NCBI RefSeq assembly: GCF_024171885.1
Contig: NZ_JAMTCP010000010.1
Coordinates: 101,868 to 156,331, forward strand
DNA from: Streptoalloteichus tenebrarius
GTDB taxonomy: Bacteria; Actinomycetota; Actinomycetes; Mycobacteriales; Pseudonocardiaceae
Reading direction: 5' to 3'
Length of the DNA: 54,464 nt
Shown: piece by piece, positions 47,788 to 54,464 of the stretch
How positions within the stretch are numbered: the first letter of the stretch is position 1
How the letters are laid out: each line of letters opens with the position of its first letter
Notes under the pieces: generated by a model
What the model was told of the DNA's origin: nothing
What the model saw: the letters and a program-made list of their open reading frames with translations, nothing else
Database searches by the model: none
Made by a program: the position numbers and the translations under genes

Positions 47788-48811
47788 CGTCCCCGACCTC
47801 CGCGGGATCGCGGCCGGGGCTGGCCAGCGCCTCGGCGAGCAGGGACTGGCGCGCGGCGGACAGGCGGCCCCGGTTCCAGTGGAAGACGACGTAGAACGCC
47901 GCGGCCCTGCGCGGGCCGACGTCGGCGCCCACGGTGTGGAAGTACTCGGCGCGCCACCGGTGGCCGATGTCCAGCGCGGCGGCGCGGTGGCGCTCGGCCA
48001 CCCGTTGCGCCCACGGCGGCAGCCGGCGCAACAGCGCGTCGGGGCGCTCCCACATCCTGCGGATGCCCTCGGCGGCGGTGGCCAGGCCGGACACCGAGCG
48101 GGCCTCGGCGGGGAACCGGCGTCCGGTCTCCCACTGGACCCGGTGCCACACGTCCCGGTGCTCCCAGCCGACGATCTCCAGTCCGTCGAAGACGGCGCGC
48201 AGCAACAACAACGACATCGCCCACGGCGGGGCGAGGTCCTCCCTGGCGTCGGCGTGCCGGTGGACCTCCAGCCAGGCCAGGGAGTCCGCGGTGAACAGCT
48301 CGTGCACGTGGCGCATGGAGACCGGGCCGCCGAACAGCGGGGTCTCCGGCTCGTAGACGGCGGGCAGGACGGTTTGCGCCGTGCCGCGCGCCCGCAGCTC
48401 CTCGGCCCAGCCGAGCACGCGCCGGCGCAGCTCGGGGAACCGGCCGGGCGCCGCCTGGAACCGGACCCGGAGCCCCGGCGGCTTGTGCATGAAGAAGAAG
48501 TTGACGGCCAGACCGTGGTCGAGGAGCTCGCGCGCGGTGTCGGCGACCAGTCCGGGGAGGACGGTCTGCGCGTCCGGCCGTGCCGCGAGCCCGACCTGCG
48601 TCCACTCCCGCTGCTCGGCTCCGGCGCGCAGCGCGGCCATGCCGGCGGCCAGGAACGCCCGGTGGGCGTCGGCCAGCTCCGCGTCGCACGGGCCGGAGCC
48701 GCGCGCGGTGTCCAGGCAGCCGGCCAGGAAGTCGGTCAACGACAACTCGCGTTCTCCGACCGGCACCGCGGAGTCGTGCGCCTTGTGCGCCAATTGGTTG
48801 CTGGCAGTCAT
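47777..48811 (-). CDS. Split LanB elimination protein (SpaB_C/thiopeptide-type bacteriocin biosynthesis domain)
   Basis: 344 aa from ATG 48811 after GAGGGTG. The first ~85 residues are an acidic/helical extension (ELSLTDFLAGCLDTARG). The SpaB_C fold follows: WTQVGLAARPDAQTVLPGLVADTARELLDHGLAVNFFFMHKPPGLRVRFQA, with the R-x-R-F end typical of the family, and YEPETPLFGGPVSMRHVHELFTADSLAWLEV. It should remove the glutamyl group to leave dehydroalanine or dehydrobutyrine. First gene of the operon, translationally coupled to lanB. Confidence 0.92.
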   Translation of the reverse strand: MTASNQLAHKAHDSAVPVGERELSLTDFLAGCLDTARGSGPCDAELADAHRAFLAAGMAALRAGAEQREWTQVGLAARPDAQTVLPGLVADTARELLDHGLAVNFFFMHKPPGLRVRFQAAPGRFPELRRRVLGWAEELRARGTAQTVLPAVYEPETPLFGGPVSMRHVHELFTADSLAWLEVHRHADAREDLAPPWAMSLLLLRAVFDGLEIVGWEHRDVWHRVQWETGRRFPAEARSVSGLATAAEGIRRMWERPDALLRRLPPWAQRVAERHRAAALDIGHRWRAEYFHTVGADVGPRRAAAFYVVFHWNRGRLSAARQSLLAEALASPGRDPAEVGDGVG

Positions 48812-48820
48812 GGGAACACC

Positions 48821-48843
48821 CTCGGTAATGGCGATGAACCGAG
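48821..48843. promoter_or_regulatory. Inverted repeat in the lan operon leader
   Basis: CTCGGT-11 nt-ACCGAG, a perfect 6-bp inverted repeat 10 bp upstream of the first lan gene; the RBS lies next to it, so it may influence translation. Confidence 0.4.
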
Positions 48844-48881
48844 CATGACCGCCCTGGCCGAACCGCGAAACCGCAGCCGGG

Positions 48882-48897
48882 CCAATCACCGGATTGG
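48882..48897. promoter_or_regulatory. Palindrome upstream of the lan operon
   Basis: CCAATC-accg-GATTGG, perfect, 71 bp upstream of the first lan start, in the expected promoter zone. Candidate operator for a pathway regulator that is not in this window. Confidence 0.5.
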
Positions 48898-48942
48898 GAG
48901 GGAGGGCCGCGGACCCACTTTCACCTGAAGGAGGGGACTATT

Positions 48943-48959
48943 CCCGTGATCGTCACGGG
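48943..48959 (-). terminator. Terminator after the flavodoxin-like gene
   Basis: CCCGTGA-tcg-TCACGGG, a perfect 7-bp stem 13 bp past the stop, separating that gene from the lan operon downstream. Confidence 0.65.
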
Positions 48960-48972
48960 CCGTCATCTCGGT

Positions 48973-49434
48973 TCAGTCGACGTCCTCGGCGAGGCTCGCG
49001 GCCACCGTGGCCCCCAGCTCCCAGCAGGCCTCCAGATCAGCCCTGGTCGGCTCGCCCATGACCACCACGGGATCCGCGATCTTCTTCCAGGACAGGCCCT
49101 TCGCGACGCTCTCCACGCTCCGGACCGCGCCCTCGGTCCCCTGGTTCCCGTGAACGTAGAGGGCGTACGGGCGGCCCTGAGTCGAGTCGAGGCACGGGTA
49201 GTAGGCGAGATCGAAGAAGTTTTTCAGCGCGCCACTCATGTATCCCAAATTCGCCGGGGTGCCGAGGAGATAGCCGTCGGCGTGGAGGGCGTCCACGGCC
49301 GTGGCGGCGAGCGCCGCGCGCCGGACGACCTCCACGCCGCGGATCTCCGGAGTCGTCGCGCCGGACACCACCGCCTCGAACATCGCCTGGAGGTGGGGTG
49401 AGGGCGTGTGGTGGACGATCAGCAGCCGCGGCAC
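48973..49434 (-). CDS. Flavodoxin-like/NAD(P)H-dependent oxidoreductase family protein
   Basis: 153 aa from GTG 49434. LLIVHHTPSPHLQAMFEAVV matches the FMN phosphate loop region, YLLGTPANLGYMSGALKNFFD the second FMN loop, and YALYVHGNQGTEGAVRSVE the third. WrbA/flavodoxin-like, probably binding FMN as an electron carrier or quinone reductase. It is upstream of the lan operon on the same strand, but a terminator lies between, and it lacks features of LanD cysteine decarboxylases. Participation in the lanthipeptide pathway is not supported. Confidence 0.82.
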   Translation of the reverse strand: MPRLLIVHHTPSPHLQAMFEAVVSGATTPEIRGVEVVRRAALAATAVDALHADGYLLGTPANLGYMSGALKNFFDLAYYPCLDSTQGRPYALYVHGNQGTEGAVRSVESVAKGLSWKKIADPVVVMGEPTRADLEACWELGATVAASLAEDVD

Positions 49435-49506
49435 GCCAGGGAGCCTGCCCGCGTCCGGCGGCCCGGCGCAACAGGTCCCGGTCGTGTCGCGCGCGGCCGA
49501 CGGCGG

Positions 49507-49923
49507 TCAGCTCGCGAGGAGTCCGACCCCGAGCGTCACCACGCCCGCGGCGAGCGCGGCGGCTCCCACCCACAACACGGCGACCAGCCCGTTGGGGCGG
49601 GTGACGCTGCGACCGAGGGAGGACAGGAAGAACCCGGCCGACATGAGCACCGCCGCGGACGGGACGCCGAGCCGGGCCACCCAGCCGAGCACGCCGTCGA
49701 GCCGGGCCGCGTCGGCGAGCACCAGGCAGACCAAGCCCAGGGTGACCAGGACGCCGGCGTGGGCGTGGCCGGCCCTGGCGAACGCCTTCTGGAAGTCGGT
49801 CAGGGGCACCCGCCCCGCGGCCACGCGGGTCAGGTGCCAGCCGCCGACCTCGATGGTCACCACGGTGAGCAGGACGAGTCCGGCGATCAGGCGGGACGGG
49901 GCGCTGAGCATGAGCGTCCGCAT
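49507..49923 (-). CDS. Hypothetical four-helix membrane protein
   Basis: 138 aa from ATG 49923 with GGAGG upstream. Four hydrophobic segments: about 9-31 (SRLIAGLVLLTVVTIEVGGWHL), 53-70 (AHAGVLVTLGLVCLVLAD), 77-102 and 112-135. A RAGHAHAG motif precedes the second helix, and a His-rich pattern (GWHL, GHAHA) could bind metal or heme. I recall similar unnamed actinobacterial proteins. Its promoter overlaps a 30-bp palindrome shared with menC. Confidence 0.7.
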   Translation of the reverse strand: MRTLMLSAPSRLIAGLVLLTVVTIEVGGWHLTRVAAGRVPLTDFQKAFARAGHAHAGVLVTLGLVCLVLADAARLDGVLGWVARLGVPSAAVLMSAGFFLSSLGRSVTRPNGLVAVLWVGAAALAAGVVTLGVGLLAS

Positions 49924-49955
49924 GGGGGCCTCCGGCGGCAACGAGTGGTAACGAG

Positions 49956-49985
49956 TGGTAACGCTGTTATGAAACAGTGTTACCA
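49956..49985. promoter_or_regulatory. 30-bp palindrome between divergent genes (TetR-type operator)
   Basis: Arms TGGTAACGCTGTT (49956-49968) and AACAGTGTTACCA (49973-49985), 12 of 13 bp paired, 4-nt spacer. A direct repeat ACGAGTGGTA (49941-49960) overlaps its left side. It lies 32 bp upstream of the membrane protein start and 34 bp upstream of menC, so a repressor here could control both. Confidence 0.65.
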
Positions 49986-50019
49986 AACACGCGTCAAGAC
50001 CGGGTGGCAGGATCCGGAC

Positions 50020-51003
50020 GTGGACGTCGAGCAGGCCAGGGTGTACGCGATCCCGATGCGGACCCGCTTCCGCGGCATCACCGTGCGGGAGGGCGTCGTG
50101 GTGCCGGGACCGGTCGGGTGGGGCGAGTTCTGCCCGTTCTCCGAGTACGACGACCGTGAGTCGGTGAGCTGGCTGGCCGCCGCGCTGGAAGCCGCCGACC
50201 ACGGCTGGCCCGCGCCCGTGCGGGACCGCGTCCCCGTCAACTGCACGGTCCCGGCGGTCGGGCCGGAGCGCGCCGCCGCGATCGTGGCCGGCTCCGGCTG
50301 CCGCACCGCGAAGGTGAAGGTGGCCGACCACCCCGACTCCGCGGCCGAGGACGTGGCCAGGGTGGAGGCGGTGCGGGACGCGCTCGGCCCCGACGGGCGC
50401 GTCCGGGTGGACGCCAACGCGCGGTGGGACGTGGACACCGCCGTCGCCAGGATCCGCCAGCTCGACCGCGCCGCCGGCGGGCTGGAGTACGTCGAGCAGC
50501 CCTGCCCGACGGTGGAGGAGCTGGCGGCGGTGCGGCGCCGGGTCGACGTGCGCGTCGCCGCCGACGAGTCCATCCGGCGGGCCGAGGACCCGATGCGGGT
50601 CGCCGTCGCGGGCGCGGCCGACATCGCCGTGATCAAGTGCACCCCGCTCGGCGGGGTCCGCCGCGCCCTGCGGGTCGCCGAGGCGTGCGGGCTGCCCTGC
50701 GTGGTGTCCTCCGCGCTGGAGACGAGCGTCGGGCTGGCCGCGCAGGTGGCGCTGGCCGCCGCCCTGCCCGAGCTGGACTTCGCCTGCGGCCTGGGCACGC
50801 TCGCGTTGTTCGAGGGCGACCTGCTCCCTGACGGCCTGCGGCCGGTCGACGGCGAGATCCGCGTGCCCCAGGCCCCGCCGGTCCCCGACCCCGAGCTGCT
50901 GGCCGCCGCCGAACCCGTCGACGACCGACGCCGGGACTGGTGGCTGGACCGGCTCCGCCGGGTGCGCGCGTTGCTCGCCGCCAGGGGCGACGCGCTGGCG
51001 TGA
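50020..51003 (+). CDS. menC: o-Succinylbenzoate synthase (enolase superfamily)
   Basis: 327 aa from GTG 50020. Menaquinone biosynthesis: dehydrates SHCHC to o-succinylbenzoate. RFRGITVREGVVVPGPVGWGEFCPF is the actinobacterial MenC N-terminus. Catalytic acid/base lysines: K98 and K100 in TAKVKVAD (KxK) and K206 in AVIKCTPLGG. Metal ligands: D131 (VDANARW), E159 (VEQP) and D182 (ADES). No other men genes lie in the window. Confidence 0.88.
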   Translation: MDVEQARVYAIPMRTRFRGITVREGVVVPGPVGWGEFCPFSEYDDRESVSWLAAALEAADHGWPAPVRDRVPVNCTVPAVGPERAAAIVAGSGCRTAKVKVADHPDSAAEDVARVEAVRDALGPDGRVRVDANARWDVDTAVARIRQLDRAAGGLEYVEQPCPTVEELAAVRRRVDVRVAADESIRRAEDPMRVAVAGAADIAVIKCTPLGGVRRALRVAEACGLPCVVSSALETSVGLAAQVALAAALPELDFACGLGTLALFEGDLLPDGLRPVDGEIRVPQAPPVPDPELLAAAEPVDDRRRDWWLDRLRRVRALLAARGDALA

Positions 51004-51016
51004 ACGGACGGGTCCG

Positions 51017-51772
51017 CTAGCCGACGGCGGGCAGCTCGGCGAGCGCCCGGCGCAGGACGGGATCGCCGTCCCGCTCCACCACGCTGTGCGGCCGGTCGGT
51101 CAACAGGGCGACACTGGCCAGGTAGCCCTCGCCGGGGTGCAGGTCGTGCAGGAGGACCGGGGAGTCGAGCGGGTCCTCGGCCGACCACCGCACCAGGCGC
51201 GGGGGCTCGGTCGGACCCGACAGCTCGACCGCCTGCGTGGCGATCGCCAACCCGTGCCCCGTCGCCTTGAGCACGGCCTCCTTGCGGGTCCAGTAGGTGA
51301 AGAACCCGGCGTGCCGCCGGTCCTCGGGCAGCGCCGCGAGCGCCGCCTGCTCGGCGGGGGAGAGCACGTGCTCGGCCAGCCCCTCCTCGGTGCGGCGGCC
51401 CAGCTCCTCGACGTCGACCCCGAGTTCGACCCCCCTGGCGACGGCGAGCACGACCCGGTCGCCGGAGTGGGAGAGCGAGAACTCCACGTCCGACCCCGGG
51501 CTGAGCCGGGGCTTGCCGTGGCCGGCCCCGCAGTGCCGGCAGACCGTGGAGAAGCGCAGCTCCGAGGGGGAGCGCCCGACCAGCGGGGCGAGCACGAGCC
51601 GGACCAGGGCGTGCCCCGCCACGTACCGCCACCGGTCGCCCTCGCGCAGGAACCGGCCGTACCTCCGGCGTTCGTCGTCGTCCAGCAGGCCGGCCAGCCC
51701 GGCCAGCGCCGGGTCGGGCCGGACCCACCAGACCTGGCACTCGCCCGCCGGCAGCTCGTCGTGCTCCGCCAT
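51017..51772 (-). CDS. 4'-Phosphopantetheinyl transferase (Sfp type)
   Basis: 251 aa from ATG 51772. It transfers phosphopantetheine from CoA to carrier proteins of fatty-acid, polyketide or nonribosomal peptide synthases. The magnesium/CoA motif GVDVEELGRRTEEGLAEHVLSPAE and the FTYWTRKEAVLKATGHGL segment (W-x-x-K-E-A-x-x-K) are clear. FSLSHSGDRVVLAVA precedes them, and a Cys/His motif VCRHCGAGHGKP matches Sfp-type enzymes. No carrier-protein genes are nearby. It converges with menC. Confidence 0.92.
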   Translation of the reverse strand: MAEHDELPAGECQVWWVRPDPALAGLAGLLDDDERRRYGRFLREGDRWRYVAGHALVRLVLAPLVGRSPSELRFSTVCRHCGAGHGKPRLSPGSDVEFSLSHSGDRVVLAVARGVELGVDVEELGRRTEEGLAEHVLSPAEQAALAALPEDRRHAGFFTYWTRKEAVLKATGHGLAIATQAVELSGPTEPPRLVRWSAEDPLDSPVLLHDLHPGEGYLASVALLTDRPHSVVERDGDPVLRRALAELPAVG

Positions 51773-52084
51773 GCCCGCCCTCCCGGTCGTCCGTCCCGGT
51801 CGCCGTCGCGACGACGCTAGCGGGGACGAGCACCTCCCCGCAGTGATCGCTTTCACCGGCTGAAAGATCCCCGCGCCGCCCCGCGCCGGCGCCACCCCGG
51901 CCGTTGGGCGCACAACTCGTCCCCGACCGCGACCCATCCTCCGGCGAGGTCGAGCATCCGCGGACTCGCGGGCGTGCGGGGTTCCGCCGTGGACTCCAGG
52001 CAGTCAAGTCGCACGACCTCCGAGGACTGAGCGAGCACCTCTCGGCGGTGTGGTGAGACACCGGTGCCCCGGTATCGTCCGCAC
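51773..52084. promoter_or_regulatory. Divergent spacer between the PPTase and RNase Z genes
   Basis: No convincing gene. Contains the inverted repeat CTTTCA-ccggc-TGAAAG (51850-51866), about 80 bp upstream of the PPTase start, and the -10 box TATCGT 6 nt before the RNase Z GTG. A minus-strand frame reading EVVRLDCLESTAEPRTPA is too weak to call. Confidence 0.45.
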
Positions 52085-53011
52085 GTGTCACCACGGGAGC
52101 TGATCGTCCTCGGCACGGCCAGCCAGGTTCCCACCCGGCGTCGCAACCACAACGGGTACCTCTTGCGGTGGGACGGCGAGGGTCTGCTGTTCGACCCTGG
52201 CGAGGGCGCGCAGCGGCAGATGCTGCTCGCCGGCGTGGCCGCCTCGGACGTGACCCGCCTGTGTCTCACGCACTTCCACGGCGACCACTGCCTCGGCGTT
52301 CCCGGCGTCGTCCAGCGCCTGTCCCTGGACCGCGTTCCGCACCCGGTCCACTCCCACTACCCCGCCTCGGGACGGGAGTTCTTCGCCAGGCTCCGCCACG
52401 CCTGCGCCTTCCACGAGACGGCGGACCTGCGGGAGGAGCCGGTCGAGCGGGACGGGCCGGTGGCGACCGGCCCATTCGGCATGCTGGAGGCCCGCAGGCT
52501 CGACCACGGGGTGGAGTCCTACGGGTACCGGCTCGTCGAGCCGGACGGGCGGCGGATGGTGCGGGAGCTGTTGGCCCAGTTCGGGATCAGGGGTCCCCTG
52601 GTCGGCGAGCTCCAGCGCAGGGGGTCGCTGGAGGTGGACGGGCGCACGGTGCGGGTGGCGGACGTCAGCGCCCCGCGCCCCGGCCAGCGGTTCGCGTTCG
52701 TCATGGACACCCGGTTGTGCGACGGCGTGTACGCGCTCGCCGACCAGGCCGACCTGTTGGTGATCGAGTCGACCTTCCTGCACGAGGACCGCGCGCTGGC
52801 CGCCGACTACGGGCACCTGACGGCGGCCCAGGCGGCGAGGGTGGCGGAGGAGTGCGGCGTGCGCCGGCTGGTACTGACCCACTTCTCCCAGCGGTACGAC
52901 GACCCGACCCGGTTCCACCACGAGGCCGCCGAGCTGTTCGGCGGCGAGATCGTGGTCGCCGAGGACCTCGTCCGCGTCCCCGTGCCCGCCAGGAGAGCCG
53001 TGCCGGCCTAG
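52085..53011 (+). CDS. rnz: Ribonuclease Z
   Basis: 308 aa from GTG 52085, with TATCGT 6 nt upstream (leaderless pattern). It cleaves tRNA precursors at the 3' end. The metal-binding HFHGDH motif is at 63-68 ([15 protein letters not shown]). [20 protein letters not shown] is the N-terminal family motif. [30 protein letters not shown] and LTHFSQRY complete the second metal site. The TAG stop lies inside the left terminal repeat of the IS5-like element that follows, so the last codons may be altered compared with relatives. Confidence 0.93.
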   Translation: MSPRELIVLGTASQVPTRRRNHNGYLLRWDGEGLLFDPGEGAQRQMLLAGVAASDVTRLCLTHFHGDHCLGVPGVVQRLSLDRVPHPVHSHYPASGREFFARLRHACAFHETADLREEPVERDGPVATGPFGMLEARRLDHGVESYGYRLVEPDGRRMVRELLAQFGIRGPLVGELQRRGSLEVDGRTVRVADVSAPRPGQRFAFVMDTRLCDGVYALADQADLLVIESTFLHEDRALAADYGHLTAAQAARVAEECGVRRLVLTHFSQRYDDPTRFHHEAAELFGGEIVVAEDLVRVPVPARRAVPA

Positions 53012-53429
53012 GGCCCGTCTGACGGATCATGGAGCCAGTCGAGCAACAACAAGGTTCAGCTCGCCGAGGTAGTCGCGGACCAGCCGGTCGTAGCGGGTGG
53101 CGATGCCGTGACAACCTTTGAACCGGTTGAAGCAGCGCTAGACCGCAGTGGCGTCGCTGGTCGATCTGCTTACTGAAGGTGCGGGGACGCCCGCCGGCCG
53201 AGCCGTGATGGCGACGGATTCTCGACCTGGCCACCCCTTCTCCCGAAGGGTCGATCTGATACCGCGTTCGGGCCAGGTGTTCCCGGTTGGCGCGGCTGGA
53301 GTAGCCCCTTGTCCGCGATCACCCGCTCCGGCCTGCCGCCCCGACGCGGCGACCGATCCGGCAACAATGGCTCCCACACGGCCCCGCGCCGCATCCGACC
53401 CCTAACAACAAGATCATCAGACACGCCCT
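53010..53429. mobile_element. Internally deleted IS5-family insertion sequence remnant
   Basis: 420 bp bounded by imperfect terminal inverted repeats: left AGGGCCCGTCTGACGGATC (53010-53028), and right, read inward, AGGGCGTGTCTGATGATC (53412-53429). It encodes broken transposase pieces on the minus strand. Intact IS5 members are about twice this length, so the middle is missing. The left end overlaps the RNase Z stop, and the right end abuts a truncated regulator gene. Confidence 0.75.
53027..53424 (-). pseudogene. IS5-family transposase remnant
   Basis: Start-like GTG at 53424 gives VSDDLV, then WEPLLPDRSPRRGGRPERVIADKG (two conserved IS5 blocks fused by deletion). Frames then change to read RANREHLARTRYQIDPSGE, GGRPRTFSKQIDQ and finally, past an in-frame TAG, RCFNRFKGCHGIATRYDRL and ending at TGA 53027. 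This is the familiar IS5 C-terminus (RCFNRLK...ATRYDKL), with several frameshifts and a stop, so no activity is expected. Confidence 0.75.
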
Positions 53430-54204
53430 GGGGCCTGTCCTCGAAGTCGGTGCGGCTGGTCCGAGGCCAAGCTCAGCCGACTGGAGACGGCCATGACCAT
53501 CGCCGGACCGGCGGAGGTCATCGTGCTCGCGACCATCTACGGAATCAGCGAGGCCGAACGCGACGAGTACGCGGGGTTGGCCCGCCAGGGCACTCGGGTG
53601 GACTGGCTTCGCCGGTTCCCTGCGGACGTTCTCCCCGGATCTCTCAAGGACTTCATCGAGCTGGAGTCCGAAGCCGTCAAGCTGGACGACTTCGAGACCA
53701 CCGTTGTCCCCGGGCTTCTCCAAACGGAGGACTACGCGAAGGCGATCGCCAGAGGTTGGGAGCTGGGTCCGAGTGACGACGTGGTGGAGGATCGGACCGC
53801 CGTACGAGTTCAGCGACAGGCCAGGCTGCATGCGGAACCTCCGCTGCACCTCCATGCGGTGATCTACCAACCCGCGCTCCGTGCGCCCGTCGGCGGCCCC
53901 GAGACGATACGGGCACAACTGCTGCACCTGGTGGAGATGGCGGAGCTGCCCAACATCACGATTCAGGTGCTTCGTGAGCAGGTCGGAGCGCATCCCGCGA
54001 TGGGTGTCTCGTTCTCCCCTCCTCCACCTCGGCGACCACTCGGCCCCGGTCGCGTACACGGACGCCCTCACCAGGGGCGTGTTCGTGGAGGAAGAAGATG
54101 ATGTTGAGCGCTGTGAGCTAACCTTCCAGCGTCTGACGGAACTGGCGCTGGAACCTCAGGAGTCTGTCGATCTCGTCTCGCGGATCGGGCGGGATCACGG
54201 CTAG
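53430..54204 (+). pseudogene. XRE/DUF5753 regulator, 5'-truncated and frameshifted
   Basis: The first sense codons after the IS end read GWSEAKLSRLETA, the recognition helix of an XRE domain, so the N-terminal part is lost at the insertion. The DUF5753 domain then follows (FIELESEAVKLDDFETTVVPGLLQTEDYAK, AQLLHLVEMAELPNITIQVL). Near 54010-54030 the frame changes by one base: SFS in one frame is continued by LLHLGDHSAPVAYTDALTRG and LVSRIGRDHG in the next, as in intact relatives. A single extra or missing base in TCTCCCCTCCTCC would explain it. An ATG at 53493 allows a truncated product. Confidence 0.8.
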
Positions 54205-54219
54205 GAAGGGGTGTGCTGG

Positions 54220-54426
54220 ATGACTGTCCCCATGATGTGCCGATGGGCCTGGCGAAAGTCCTCTCGCAGCACTCCCAACGGAGAGTGTGTTGAGTTGGCG
54301 TTCGACGGCGGTGCTGGTGCTCTTCGGGACAGCAAGAATCCCACGGGGCCGGTGTTGGTCGTGGCTTCTGGGACGTTGACCGCGTTCGTCGCGGCAGCGA
54401 AGCTCGGTAAGCTCGACTTGCGCTGA
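54220..54426 (+). CDS. DUF397 family small protein
   Basis: 68 aa from ATG 54220; a GTG at 54211 is possible. WRKSSRSTPNGECVELAFDG is the family motif (WxKSSxSxxxGxCVEVA), followed by ALRDSKNPTGPVLVV and TLTAFVAAAKLGKLDL. DUF397 proteins usually sit after XRE/DUF5753 regulators, as here, and may be their partners, as in WhiJ-like systems in Streptomyces. This gene looks intact although its regulator is broken. Confidence 0.9.
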   Translation: MTVPMMCRWAWRKSSRSTPNGECVELAFDGGAGALRDSKNPTGPVLVVASGTLTAFVAAAKLGKLDLR

Positions 54427-54464
54427 TCCTGTTGAGCAGCGATGAACATGACGGCCGGTGGGAG

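Noticed and set aside
48946-49401. Plus-strand frame with a good-looking GAAGGAGGGG site before a GTG
   Set aside because: Overlaps the whole flavodoxin-like gene on the minus strand, which has FMN motifs; the plus frame has none, and the hairpin at 48943-48959 explains the sequence better.
48973-49434. Flavodoxin-like gene as the LanD cysteine decarboxylase of the lan cluster
   Set aside because: It has flavodoxin loops, not HFCD motifs, is separated by a terminator, and neither precursor core ends in Cys.

Overview
The window is very GC-rich actinobacterial DNA with dense genes, many GTG starts and overlapping ATGA or GTGA junctions. A Kgd-type 2-oxoglutarate decarboxylase, an XRE/DUF5753 plus DUF397 pair and repeated GTCCACTGTGGAC palindromes suggest a Pseudonocardiales-type actinomycete (Saccharothrix, Actinosynnema, Lentzea or Amycolatopsis-like). 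That placement is inference; there is no rRNA or other marker here.

Left part (1-20.5 kb), mainly metabolism and transport: a BpsA-like aminopropyltransferase (260-1858, minus); a four-gene translationally coupled osmoprotectant-type ABC importer (2001-5405, plus); a ribbon-helix-helix-like protein and a divergent small membrane protein; an IclR regulator divergent from a five-gene histidine-utilisation operon (hutH, hutU, an M20 amidohydrolase, hutF, hutI; 7863-15017) with a perfect operator-like palindrome between them; an XRE regulator; the small DUF6104-like gene and kgd.

Middle part (20.9-42.3 kb): a fused ABC exporter, an ABC-2 permease/ATPase pair whose ATPase has a GYQ-rich tail, an actinobacterial Cys-motif protein, an orphan macrolide-type glycosyltransferase, a DUF418 membrane protein, a SCP1.201 (DddA-like) deaminase toxin gene broken by an apparent frameshift next to an intact Imm1-like immunity gene, two DUF202 proteins, an unusual MBL-fold protein, an FAD aromatic hydroxylase, an MpaB-type oxygenase, CutA, a Gfo/Idh/MocA oxidoreductase, and a histidine kinase facing a LuxR-type response regulator tail to tail.

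Lantibiotic region (42.8-48.9 kb, minus strand): a class I lanthipeptide locus, in transcription order a separate SpaB_C elimination protein, a LanB glutamylation protein, two different small precursor peptides, strong hairpins, a 680-bp spacer with two families of 14-bp tandem repeats, and LanC. No transporter, protease or immunity gene is recognisable beside it. This is the most interesting system in the window.

Right end (48.9-54.4 kb): a flavodoxin-like protein, a small membrane protein and menC sharing a 30-bp palindrome, a phosphopantetheinyl transferase, RNase Z, an internally deleted IS5-family element whose left end overlaps the RNase Z stop codon, a 5'-truncated and frameshifted XRE/DUF5753 regulator, and an intact DUF397 gene. 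No tRNA, rRNA or CRISPR array was seen.
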